Notes: a model not told the origin generated them from the letters alone. Numbered from the stretch's first letter, positions 19,301 to 26,407 are shown. The stretch: DNA of 64,000 nucleotides from Methanolobus tindarius DSM 2278 (GCF_000504205.1 NZ_AZAJ01000001.1:1586879-1650878), one strand, 5' to 3'. Numbers and translations are program-made.

Positions 19301-19585
19301 TTCAGCTTTCAAAACTTTAATTTCATCCTTAGAGATAGTCTTATTTTTGTCAAGAATTTCTTTGCTTGCAAGTATATCTCTCAGACCACCATCAATCTCC
19401 CGTGCAATATGTGCCAATAAGTTTGATTTTGTCTGAATCTGTTCATCATTAAGAATTCTAATTCCATCCAAGTAAAAAGCGGCAATTTCATCTCCTATTT
19501 CTCTTAATCGCCTGTATATTTCTTCTTGTTTTGGATTAAGTGAATCCAGACTAATCTCTGCTTTTTCCGTAGTTTCCACCTTCAA
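16328..19585 (-). CDS. Large unrecognised alpha-helical protein (1085 residues), candidate defence protein
   Basis: I do not recognise this protein by name. It is almost wholly predicted helix, rich in Lys, Glu, Ile and Asn, with no signal peptide, membrane segment or Walker A motif. Residues 130-175 contain HKFAHRHGAYKSPRP, a His/Arg cluster in a helical domain that could be HEPN-like. Residues 213-234 (HYFFTKLNHQSWLKPLREAGFF) and a NSTKG...EAMINYSLRVAR segment near 770 resemble, from memory, the helical-repeat parts of large STAND and SIR2-type defence proteins; this is inference. The coding DNA is visibly more A+T-rich than its neighbours, which suggests transfer. The start is TTG 19585 or GTG 19579; no ATG exists near the N-terminus. 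It begins 16 bases after the second aldehyde dehydrogenase, so it may be read from that promoter. Confidence 0.8.
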   Translation of the reverse strand: MKVETTEKAEISLDSLNPKQEEIYRRLREIGDEIAAFYLDGIRILNDEQIQTKSNLLAHIAREIDGGLRDILASKEILDKNKTISKDEIKVLKAEINSELEAKGIDKIDNISNHVISVCNALSIDSNSNLLREWIICSSQFHKFAHRHGAYKSPRPLEMFQDIWSRYENILFKLIGSYYRFLDRIDDLLEKEEPSKDIINALPNLLQTGAREHYFFTKLNHQSWLKPLREAGFFDPTNNPEPILSSDGNGYSFPFWSELNYLERIVLASEEENIDLIIDIIKKIIDHREEKKDIIINSKTDYQVFKIICALPSEKIIEEHIGFIKDILISGIFNSPIASDINKILIPKLVADKNKEILLSLLEVVTEFNIDKKEFVCIVNSKIEDYWLEDLVSKNCEVITNILGIDIVRLLLGKIRDLCKVNEHSFIVETIEDSDQNILKHQYEAIIIRFLKESIFQLDSAKLRLFVEEWIDDDLAILKRMALFVINKRYTDYNDLFWCIENPIKNLACKHELYDLLSNHATEFNQEQINKVVEWIEEIKVEYLDESDKVYEARLKKEWYLTLLDSENENVLEKYKVYNELSPKTIEHPGFITYTEALWGEESPLQEVEMNQMTSKEISEYLESFEEQKNNFRAPTIMGLADTFKKIVIENPHRFSDELDVYKEVPMIYRYFLLQGFSQAWKDGKSFDWNNVLEYIQYTLKNDIKLIDNKEEFNYYEWFIGQACRLIKDGTKSDKHAFDEKFLPLAKEILLLMKTNVGSHEFTVDDYVTFVLNSTKGQLLEAMINYSLRVARVENKKEWDNDIKAVFCYELKDKQSLEVHTILGQYIGNCLYLDEEWIKDNILLIFPQEKPKHFLAALDGYFLSSTVYNNLYHLLKNVEIYSNILQKWDENSKRINDKIIIHICLAYAEGWESVEVDDSLISILLKKKQTHEMIIHFFENNSKNFKEKYKSKIKNLWQILFEINKDSNKKTIGKLTAWLVIFDELDDNLFHWLEEGAPYVGPYWDSYSFIENLTRFMNEEPRKCGELFWVLIKDREYLDDYEKENILFIISTLYQKEEKEIANKICNRYAENGIYFLREMYNENN

Positions 19586-19601
19586 AAAACTCAGTTATCT
19601 T

Positions 19602-20969
19602 TCACATCAGCTTCACAGCTTTAATGTTCATAAATTCAAGAAAACCATGTCTTGAAAGCTCTCGACCCATTCCGCTTTTCTTAACTCCACCAAATGGCAG
19701 GCATGCCTGCGGTGTGCAGAATGAGTTCACCCCGACCATTCCGGTTTCCAGTTCTGATGCAACTCTCATAGCCCTGTCACGTTCCTGGCTCCAGACACTG
19801 GCACCAAGTCCGAATTCGGAATCGTTTGCAAGTTCGATGGCTTCATCCTCTGTTTTTACAGTAATAATCGGTGCCACAGGTCCGAAAGTTTCCTCTGTCA
19901 TGACTTTCATGTCTCTTGTAACTCCGCTGAGAACGGTTGGAGAATACATGAATCCCTGACTTGCCATTCTTCCACCCGGGATAAGAGGGTTTGCACCTTT
20001 TGATATTGCATCTTTAACCTGATCTTCAAGCACAAGCATTTGCTCATTCCTAACCATTGGTCCGATGTCTGTTTCAGGGTCCATTGGGTCGCCGATTTTC
20101 AGGTTGAGAGTTCCCTCTGCAAACTTTTCTGTGAACTTCTCGGCTACTTCTTCCATGACTATAAAACGCTTGGCTGCAATGCAAGTTTGTCCGGTATTGA
20201 TGAAACGGCTTGGAACAGCAACTTTTGCAGCCATCTCGACATTTGCATCATCAAGGACTATGAACGGGTCACTTCCACCAAGTTCCAGCACGAATTTCTT
20301 CATGTTATGGGCAGCGAGTTCGGCAACCTTCTGTCCCGCATCGTGCCCTCCTGTGAATGATACGGCTTTCACTTCATCTCTTGAAATAAGTGAGGATGCA
20401 GTCTTTCCATCAACTATCATTGTCTGGAAGACACCTTCAGGAAATCCAGCTTCAAGGAAAATGTTCTCAATCTCAAGAGCACACAGGGGAACATAGCTTG
20501 AATGCTTGAGCAGCATTACATTTCCGCCAGCCAGCACATGTGCTGCTGCACTTAAAACCTGCCAGAACGGGAAATTCCAGGGTTTGATTGCAAGAACCGC
20601 TCCCATTGGTTCATAGTGGATCATCTGGTCGCATGCACCTTCTTCCGCAGGCTCAGGTTCAAGCATTTTCTCGGCATTATCAGCAAAATAATCAAACATG
20701 GAGGCACACTTTGCAACCTCAGGAACAGCCTGCTTCATGACTTTTCCCATCTCAGTGGTGATGAGTTTTCCATACTCTTCCTTATTTTTCCGCAAAAGCT
20801 CAGCAAAGTTCTTCAGAAGCTCATTACGCTCAGAAACATCAGTCCTTTTCCATTCCTCAAACGTTTGGGCAGATTTTTTGAGCATCCGGCTCACCTGTTC
20901 ATTGGTGTGCATTTCAACTTCACTGATAACTGTACTCGTTGTAGGGTTGATGGATGAGATTGTGGTCAT
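19602..20969 (-). CDS. NAD(P)-dependent aldehyde dehydrogenase (succinate-semialdehyde dehydrogenase-like), copy 2
   Basis: Aldehyde dehydrogenase of 455 residues, parallel to copy 1 over the whole length: catalytic cysteine in NTGQTCIAAKRF, glutamate in LELGGSDPF, cofactor region KPWNFPFWQ. The C-terminal segments LPFGGVKKSGMGRELSRHG and EFMNIKAVKL match those of copy 1. The two genes therefore look like duplicates that diverged. A minus-strand TATA-like element near 21049-21058 gives a leader of about 50 bases. The 1085-residue gene follows by 16 bases. Confidence 0.88.
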   Translation of the reverse strand: MTTISSINPTTSTVISEVEMHTNEQVSRMLKKSAQTFEEWKRTDVSERNELLKNFAELLRKNKEEYGKLITTEMGKVMKQAVPEVAKCASMFDYFADNAEKMLEPEPAEEGACDQMIHYEPMGAVLAIKPWNFPFWQVLSAAAHVLAGGNVMLLKHSSYVPLCALEIENIFLEAGFPEGVFQTMIVDGKTASSLISRDEVKAVSFTGGHDAGQKVAELAAHNMKKFVLELGGSDPFIVLDDANVEMAAKVAVPSRFINTGQTCIAAKRFIVMEEVAEKFTEKFAEGTLNLKIGDPMDPETDIGPMVRNEQMLVLEDQVKDAISKGANPLIPGGRMASQGFMYSPTVLSGVTRDMKVMTEETFGPVAPIITVKTEDEAIELANDSEFGLGASVWSQERDRAMRVASELETGMVGVNSFCTPQACLPFGGVKKSGMGRELSRHGFLEFMNIKAVKLM

Positions 20970-21223
20970 GATATTCCTCTGATGCTATAATGATTGGAAT
21001 CTTACATATTTGCTATTGTTGAGTCTGTGATTAAAAAGTGAGAGCTACTTTTTATATTGTTCATTATGGAAAAAATCCTTTACATAATGTATCAATATCT
21101 ATTCTTTTAGACAACTTTATCAGACACAATCCTCTGAATTTATTTGCAATATTTGTATGATGATTCCAGAGAATGTTAATTACATCTAAACGGTTAAAAT
21201 GTCTGCGAAGATATTAAAAAAGT

Positions 21224-21452
21224 TGCCTTATGTGGAAAAAGTTGGTTGTTACAGGTATCGGAGGACAATACGTTTCTCCACCACAAGGCAGTAATAAACG
21301 ATGGCAGCGATAAGTGAAATGCCTGATAGAGGGTGGTGTAGATCACAGATGGTTGGTTGGTATTATCCGTGTAATAATCCCTCTATCAAACTAAATTGAA
21401 GCATATTAATCATATGATCCCGTACCACCTGGTTTTGTTATATGATTAATAT
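21224..21452. other. Strongly structured intergenic stretch, possible non-coding RNA or element remnant
   Basis: Within the 660-base gap 20970-21631 three inverted repeats follow each other. TGCCTT-AT-GTGG (21224-21235) pairs with CCACAAGGCA (21281-21290), with a two-base bulge. TGATAGAGGG (21324-21333) pairs perfectly with CCCTCTATCA (21379-21388). ATATTAATCATAT (21403-21415) pairs perfectly with ATATGATTAATAT (21440-21452) and encloses ACC-ACCT-GGT. No protein frame with sense is found here. It matches no RNA family I can recall. The rest of the gap holds TATA-like runs and a short imperfect direct repeat near 21453-21492. Confidence 0.5.
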
Positions 21453-21631
21453 ACGTTAAACCCATTCCCCATGCGTTTAATCCCATACTCCATTTCCTTC
21501 ATATGTTTAGCAAGTTATATCAAGTAACTCCATTTTTATTCATAATGGCATATGAAATAATAAAGGCATAATTTTATTTAACGGCGTTAACATGTAATCT
21601 GAAAAACACTCTATAAATTCTCTTGTTAATC

Positions 21632-22063
21632 TTACATCATAGCTATCTGGACAACACTCAGATACTTCTTCATAATCGTATAAGCTATGGACTTTCCAAT
21701 CCATAATTTCCCCTGCTGCATCCTTCTCATTTTACTCATTTCTCCTAAAATTTGTAAAGCTTCAAGAGCCACGGGGTCATTGATATAACAACTGTCAGGA
21801 ACCCTATTATCTGAAAAAAAGATGATGGGTATCTTTAGTTTTCTATGCAGGTCAGTTGGTAGTTTACTTCCCAGTTCTTCCAGTATATCCTTATCAAAGA
21901 CATGTTCCTCTCCTGATTTTGTTCTGGATACAGGTCTTTCTTCTGTTAGTAGTTGGGCAAGGCTTTTACGTTCAGAAACAAGTCCATCGTTTAGTTTTCC
22001 TACTTCAATTCTCATCCAACGCATAAGGATGGAGTCATCAGAAACTGGAATTCTGCCGGACAT
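21632..22063 (-). CDS. UPF0216 (DUF61) family protein
   Basis: Archaeal protein family of unknown function, about 143 residues. Family marks are the ERKSLAQLLTEERPVS segment, GEEHVFDKDILEEL and LKIPIIFFSDNRVPDSCYI. I take ATG 22063 as start; a TTG three codons upstream is in frame but has no better signal. It is a single gene, divergent from the MNT/HEPN pair, with a minus-strand A+T-rich promoter-like run near 22108-22120. The 3' side faces the structured gap. Confidence 0.72.
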   Translation of the reverse strand: MSGRIPVSDDSILMRWMRIEVGKLNDGLVSERKSLAQLLTEERPVSRTKSGEEHVFDKDILEELGSKLPTDLHRKLKIPIIFFSDNRVPDSCYINDPVALEALQILGEMSKMRRMQQGKLWIGKSIAYTIMKKYLSVVQIAMM

Positions 22064-22204
22064 AATATTCAATTATTCTATGTGACTTTTAATTGAAATT
22101 GGTTTTGAGTATTTTTATTTGCATATGCAGTCGGGAAATAATTTAAAGCTGTAGTTTCTAAAGAATATAATAATCTTATTTACAAATTCATAATAGGAAT
22201 CAAA

Positions 22205-22537
22205 ATGCCTGAAAGATCACAAGTATTTGAAACATCAATACAAAAAGTCAAAGCGGCTGTCCTTCAGGCTTTTGAAAATGAAGATGTTAAAATATTCCTC
22301 TTTGGTTCAAGGGCAAAGGGAACTGCTCACAGCACATCCGATATTGATATTGGAATCCTGTCGTCGGGTTGTTTTGACAGAAAAAAGATAACTGCCTTGA
22401 GAGCAGAATTAGAAGAGATGAACATCCCCTATACTGTGGACCTTGTAGACCTTTCCACAGTTTCTGAGGATTTCAGGCAGCAGGTGCTTAATGAGGGAGA
22501 AGTATGGAAAGGGAAAGGCAGTGTAAACTCGGAATGA
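22205..22537 (+). CDS. MNT-type minimal nucleotidyltransferase (antitoxin of a HEPN/MNT pair)
   Basis: 110-residue nucleotidyltransferase with the family motif LFGSRAKGTAHSTSDIDIG (GSxAxG...SDxD, about residues 36-54), so the catalytic Ser/Gly and metal-binding aspartates are intact. In studied MntA/HepT systems such a protein neutralises its HEPN partner by adding AMP groups to a tyrosine. The stop codon overlaps the start of the next gene as ATGA, so the two are coupled. The start follows TAGGAATCAAA, a weak ribosome binding site. A TATA-like AATATAATAAT lies near 22163-22172. Confidence 0.85.
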   Translation: MPERSQVFETSIQKVKAAVLQAFENEDVKIFLFGSRAKGTAHSTSDIDIGILSSGCFDRKKITALRAELEEMNIPYTVDLVDLSTVSEDFRQQVLNEGEVWKGKGSVNSE

Positions 22538-22911
22538 AAGCAAAGGTTGCAAAAAGAGCCCTTGAAACTCTTCAGGAAATAATTGATGAACCATACTCCG
22601 TTATAATCAGGGATGCAGCTATACAGCGTTTTGAATACACTTTTGAAGCTATCTGGAAACTTGTAAAAGAGTATCTGATTGAAAGAGAAGGTGTGATATG
22701 CAATTCCCCAAAATCATGTTTCCGTGAAGCTTTCAAAATGCATCTCATAAATGAGGATGAGAGCATGCAGGCTTTGTACATGACCGATGACAGGAACATG
22801 ACAACTCACACATATCACGAGGATGTTGCAGAAGATATATACAAGGAACTTTCAGGATATTACGCCCTCATGAATAAGATTTACACAAGCATAGTTACAG
22901 AATGCCTATAA
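22534..22911 (+). CDS. HEPN-family nucleotidyltransferase-substrate-binding protein (HI0074/HepT-like toxin candidate)
   Basis: 125-residue all-helical protein of the HI0074 class: RFEYTFEAIWKLVKEYLIEREG, SPKSCFREAFKMHLI, and MTDDRNMTTHTYHEDVAEDIY. The RNMTTHTY segment is the R-x4-6-H motif of HEPN ribonucleases (RNxxxHxY), and its tyrosine is the residue AMPylated by the MNT partner in characterised pairs. I start at ATG 22534, overlapping the MNT stop; an ATG 30 bases upstream is possible. Whether it is an active toxin is not shown by sequence, but the motif is complete. Confidence 0.85.
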   Translation: MKAKVAKRALETLQEIIDEPYSVIIRDAAIQRFEYTFEAIWKLVKEYLIEREGVICNSPKSCFREAFKMHLINEDESMQALYMTDDRNMTTHTYHEDVAEDIYKELSGYYALMNKIYTSIVTECL

Positions 22912-22957
22912 TCGCCCCATCATTTTCTCTCTAATTGTCTGTTTAATCAGATAGCAA

Positions 22958-23983
22958 TCATATTAGTTCGTCAAGATGGTCAAACCTGAGTTTATAGTAG
23001 GTTCCCCTTCCGGTTCTTCCAACCTGAACGAAAATCTTTTTCTGAACAAGATCCTGAAGATCACGTTTTGAGGTTGAAACACTCAGATTACATAATTTCT
23101 GGTGTTCTTTATTAGTTATCTTTCCCATCTCACGTGCAAACTTAATAGCTTCCAGCTGGCGATCTTTCAGTCCTGTCTGGATGTATTTTCCAATGGTTCC
23201 GTAATCACGACTGATGTTAAGCACTGCGTTTTCAACCCTTGATACTTTAAGAGCAAGTCCGTAGAGATAATATTCCAGCCATTCATTTATATCTGGCTTA
23301 CTGTTTCCTCTTCCTTCAAGTTTTTCAAAATAGTCCCTCTTTCTCTGGTTAAAGAACTCTTCAACGGTAAACAGCTTTTTTGCTTCCCTGAAATTCTGGG
23401 AAAGCATATAGGATGAAATACTTGTGGCAATGGTGCAGCTTCCTTTTTCAAAAGGATGCATCCTGTAAAGCTCAAAAAGAACAATGCCTGCTTTCAGTGT
23501 TGGGAGTATATTTTCCGATTCCTCACCGTATGCCCATTCCAGCAGGTCCCGGATGCAATATCTCACTCTCTCCGGTTCCATAAAACCTTCTGCAATGGTA
23601 GTGCGGTATTTTCCTAACTCATCATCAGGAACAATATCTTTCATGGCTATTTTGTGGAGTGTGAATATCGTATCCTCAGTAATTTCATCATAATCCATAT
23701 CCTGCAGGTATTGATTCATTTCCAGGAAGTTCAGTACCTGTTTCTTGTCGGTCTCATCCCCAAAAATATCCTGACCGTTCACGAGTTTTGTAACCTGCCT
23801 GATGGAAAGTCCGTTTTCTTCAAGACTTGTAGCATGGTATGTAAGTCTGAAAACATTGTTGATCTGCAATCTCCTTTCCCACGCTGGTGGTACATGTGTG
23901 TTGAGAATTATCTCTCTTGCTGCATGTATTCGTGCAAGTAGTCGCACTATTCTGTCGTTATACTGGAAATCAGGCTGGTACAT
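22958..23983 (-). CDS. Fic-family protein with degenerate active-site motif and C-terminal winged helix
   Basis: 341 residues. The N-terminal part has an inhibitory-helix motif TSLEENG (S/TxxxE-N, about residues 53-59), followed by the Fic core. The core motif is HPFEKGSCTIATS (near residue 176) where active AMPylators have HPFx[D/E]GNGRxxR. The histidine remains, but the Asn, second Gly and both Arg of the phosphate-binding loop are gone. The last 90 residues (KDRQLEAIKFAREMGKITNKEHQKLCNLSVSTSKRDLQDLV) form a winged helix-turn-helix. The protein may therefore bind DNA or a partner without transferring AMP. It converges with the MNT/HEPN pair (46-base gap). Confidence 0.85.
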   Translation of the reverse strand: MYQPDFQYNDRIVRLLARIHAAREIILNTHVPPAWERRLQINNVFRLTYHATSLEENGLSIRQVTKLVNGQDIFGDETDKKQVLNFLEMNQYLQDMDYDEITEDTIFTLHKIAMKDIVPDDELGKYRTTIAEGFMEPERVRYCIRDLLEWAYGEESENILPTLKAGIVLFELYRMHPFEKGSCTIATSISSYMLSQNFREAKKLFTVEEFFNQRKRDYFEKLEGRGNSKPDINEWLEYYLYGLALKVSRVENAVLNISRDYGTIGKYIQTGLKDRQLEAIKFAREMGKITNKEHQKLCNLSVSTSKRDLQDLVQKKIFVQVGRTGRGTYYKLRFDHLDELI

Positions 23984-24064
23984 GCTTAATGTCTCCGTTT
24001 TTGACCATTGATTGACTGGCCGAATATAGGCTAAATATAAATTCTTTGACTACGACTTATAAGT

Positions 24065-24994
24065 ATGGATGCCATGGACGACCTGAATACTACAGCAGAG
24101 AAGATAAAGACGATGGAGATAAGAGGTGCCGGAAGAATTGCAGTTGCAGCTTCTGCAGCACTCAGGGACTATGCAATGACACTGAAATCATTGCCAATGA
24201 GCGAGTTCAATGTCAAACTGGAAGAAGCCGCTAAGATACTTGTGGACACAAGACCAACAGCAGTCTCACTTCCTAATGCAGTTGCTCTTACAAAAAGGCA
24301 CAGCGCCACAAACGTCTATGACGCTATCGATGAGATAAAGGCAAATGCTGAAAAGTTCATAACAAATGCGGAGCAGGCACTTGGTAAGATGGGAAAGATA
24401 GGTGCTGAACGTATTCATGACGGTGATGTCATCATGACACACTGTAATTCCCACGCAGCACTTTCTATTATTAAAACTGCTTTTGATCAGGGCAAGGATA
24501 TTTCAGTCATTGCCACAGAATCCAGACCCCGAAGACAGGGTTTTATCACAATCAGAGAACTGAATGATTATGGAATTCCTACAACTCTTATCGTAGATTC
24601 AGCTGTGAGACTGACCATGAAGGAGGTTGACCTCGTAGTAGTCGGTGCAGATTCAATTTCCATAAACGGAGCACTCATAAACAAAATAGGTACTTCCCAG
24701 CTTGCAATGGCAGCTCAGGAAGCCCGCAGGAATCTGATTGTTGCTGCAGAGACCTATAAATTCAGCCCTCGCACTCTCCTTGGTGAAATGGTGGAAATTG
24801 AGGACCGCTCCAGTGATGAAGTAATAGATGCTGAGATTCTCAAAGAGCTTCCAAACGTAAAAGTCAGGAATCCTGCTTTCGATGTAACTCCGGCAGAGTA
24901 TATTGACCTGATTATCACAGAAGTAGGCGCTTTCCCGCCTGCAATGGCTTTCACAATTCTCAGGGATTATCTGGGTCTTGATATTGAAGTTTGA
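24065..24994 (+). CDS. Ribose-1,5-bisphosphate isomerase (eIF2B-related)
   Basis: Converts ribose-1,5-bisphosphate to ribulose-1,5-bisphosphate in the archaeal AMP (nucleoside) degradation route that feeds type III RuBisCO. The 309 residues follow the eIF2B-alpha/R15P isomerase plan: N-terminal helices with EIRGAGRIAVAAS, then THCNSHAAL (catalytic Cys), ESRPRRQG, and the C-terminal VVVGADSISINGALINKIGTSQ, containing the catalytic aspartate. A TATA-like CTAAATATAAAT about 30 bases upstream of ATG 24065 suggests a leaderless transcript. It is divergent from the Fic gene. AMP phosphorylase and RuBisCO are not in the window. Confidence 0.92.
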   Translation: MDAMDDLNTTAEKIKTMEIRGAGRIAVAASAALRDYAMTLKSLPMSEFNVKLEEAAKILVDTRPTAVSLPNAVALTKRHSATNVYDAIDEIKANAEKFITNAEQALGKMGKIGAERIHDGDVIMTHCNSHAALSIIKTAFDQGKDISVIATESRPRRQGFITIRELNDYGIPTTLIVDSAVRLTMKEVDLVVVGADSISINGALINKIGTSQLAMAAQEARRNLIVAAETYKFSPRTLLGEMVEIEDRSSDEVIDAEILKELPNVKVRNPAFDVTPAEYIDLIITEVGAFPPAMAFTILRDYLGLDIEV

Positions 24995-25017
24995 GTATCA
25001 TAAATGGGCTATGTAGA

Positions 25018-25034
25018 AATCCTGTTTCAGGATT
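25018..25034 (+). terminator. Hairpin after the ribose-1,5-bisphosphate isomerase gene
   Basis: AATCCTG (25018-25024) pairs perfectly with CAGGATT (25028-25034) around TTT, 24 bases after the stop codon; a T-rich run follows at 25046-25060. Confidence 0.45.
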
Positions 25035-25054
25035 AACACAACTGTTGATTTATT

Positions 25055-25255
25055 TTATTTCCACATAAACAACTGGCAATCTAAATACAAAGTAACCACC
25101 CGCCGAAGGCGGCACATTCCAATCCCTGCACAGAGAAAATTGCATTCATGCCTGAGAATTCTACAGAAGGCACGCAAAGAAAGTATTCCACTGCAACATG
25201 TCAATTATTTGTACGACATGATGGGAAAACGCCGGCTTCGCCGGACCCTTCGGGT
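25055..25255 (+). repeat. Hairpin-bounded dispersed element, copy 1
   Basis: This ~200-base element has a related copy in opposite orientation at 48156-48357. Shared parts in order: TTCCACATAAACAAC, CTAAATACAAAGTAACC, hairpin CCGCC-GAA-GGCGG (25100-25112), CACATTCCAAT, ATTGCATTCATGCC, then after a divergent middle GGGAAAACG, hairpin CCGGC-TTC-GCCGG (25232-25244) and hairpin ACCC-TTC-GGGT (25245-25255). The hairpins are very GC-rich for this DNA. It has no reading frame of note. Together with the terminator hairpin it fills the 358-base gap 24995-25352. It could be a non-autonomous mobile element or a structured RNA. Confidence 0.75.
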
Positions 25256-25352
25256 TAATTCTAATTTTCATAAAGGTTTTGCCTTTCAATTTTAATGTCA
25301 GGATTTATACAGAGTCCAAAAATAGAATTTATAGATTGTTTTCTGGAAAATC

Positions 25353-25658
25353 TCAGTCTTTCCAGTTCCACCATTTTAGAAGTTCAGGATCATGCTCATC
25401 ATTAGATGCAAAATAAACTGCACATCTAAAAACATAAAGCATGCATCGATCTACATGCATCCCCTGAAAATCGCACAATTGCCGGTAGAGATTTTCAGGG
25501 TCTCTGTTTTTAAGTTCAGAAACACCGCGGATTCCAAGATTCCAGAGGTCATCAGCAATCTTTTTCCCAACACCGGGGATTATCATGAGTTCTTTAGTAA
25601 CGGTTTTATAGTTCTCATTTTCAGTGTTGGAAGTTTCATTCTTTTTTGTATTCATCAT
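25353..25658 (-). CDS. Cdd1-like helix-hairpin-helix protein
   Basis: About 101 residues with a helix-hairpin-helix core: MIIPGVGKKIADDLWNLGIRGVSELKNRDPENLYRQL, then CMLYVFRCAVYFA and HDPELLKWWNWKD. This is the plan of the Cdd1 (pathogenicity-locus) family, function unknown, presumably nucleic-acid or protein binding. I place the start at ATG 25658 (or the next codon), which has GAGGAAG just upstream; a GTG at 25676 overlapping the stop of the upstream gene is an alternative. It is coupled to the nitroreductase-like gene. Confidence 0.78.
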   Translation of the reverse strand: MMNTKKNETSNTENENYKTVTKELMIIPGVGKKIADDLWNLGIRGVSELKNRDPENLYRQLCDFQGMHVDRCMLYVFRCAVYFASNDEHDPELLKWWNWKD

Positions 25659-25672
25659 GACTTCCTCAAATC

Positions 25673-26407
25673 TCACTTTTTTCCCACGGTTGCAACATAA
25701 ATAACAAACTCGTTCTCACCATCAATTCCCATTGCAGGATTAATCTCTTCATCAAGGAATGCTGCAATTGCACAAACACCACAGCCCACGGATTCCGCAC
25801 TGAGATAGAGGTTCTGGCATACGTGACCGGCATCAAGATGCAGGTATCTGTAACCTCTCTGGCTGTACCTCCATGTCATTCTATAGGGAATTGCTGTCCA
25901 GATGAAAGTTGCAGCACAGCTGGTTACAAAAGGCTGGTCCAGACACCCACGTTTGATATTTGTTCCGATGTCCTTTTCAGTGTTTATTTCCACAAGCTTG
26001 TGTTCAATTGGAAGAAACCTGTAGAGGCCATTTTCAAGTTCTTTGACATTGTTTGCGAGAATATATGTTTCCAGAGCATGTCTTGCTCCTGCTGACGGTA
26101 CTGTCCTGAAAGTAGCTGCATTCCTGACAACTTCCTTCACTCCCTGAGTGCACCAGAGCAGGTAGGAGAGCTCTTCAAGAGAAAGTGGCTCAAAACTGTA
26201 ATTCCTGACACTTGTTCTCTTTTCTATTGCTTTTCTGAGGTCGATGTTCTCAACTTTTATATTCTGTGGCAAAGGCAGGTCAATTATCCTGTCATTCTCT
26301 TCTGCACTAAGTTCCAGATCAGGATTAGGGTAGCCCATAGACTGGTCTGACATGTCCAGATATCGATACTGCGTCTTTTCCATGAATTCTTTGCCTGTCC
26401 CACTCAT
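25673..26407 (-). CDS. SagB/ThcOx-type nitroreductase-family oxidoreductase
   Basis: 244-residue flavoprotein of the SagB type: RKAIEKRTSVRNYSFEPLSLEELSYLLWCTQG at the N-terminus, FRTVPSAGARHALETYIL in the middle, and YLHLDAGHVCQNLYLSAESVGCGVCAIAAF towards the C-terminus. SagB proteins use FMN, and some oxidise azolines in peptide natural products, but most archaeal members are of unknown substrate. No cyclodehydratase or precursor peptide gene is adjacent, so a natural-product role is not supported here. It is divergent from the Tag gene and followed by the Cdd1-like gene. Confidence 0.87.
   Translation of the reverse strand: MSGTGKEFMEKTQYRYLDMSDQSMGYPNPDLELSAEENDRIIDLPLPQNIKVENIDLRKAIEKRTSVRNYSFEPLSLEELSYLLWCTQGVKEVVRNAATFRTVPSAGARHALETYILANNVKELENGLYRFLPIEHKLVEINTEKDIGTNIKRGCLDQPFVTSCAATFIWTAIPYRMTWRYSQRGYRYLHLDAGHVCQNLYLSAESVGCGVCAIAAFLDEEINPAMGIDGENEFVIYVATVGKK

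Noticed and set aside
14113-21631. A complete genomic island with integrase and attachment sites around the large unknown gene
   Set aside because: No integrase, transposase, tRNA end or direct repeat pair was found; only the base composition of the single gene at 16328-19585 is unusual.
25673-26407. Azole-peptide (thiazole/oxazole) biosynthesis cluster suggested by the SagB-like gene
   Set aside because: No cyclodehydratase, precursor peptide or dedicated transporter is adjacent; the neighbours are a helix-hairpin-helix protein and a DNA glycosylase.
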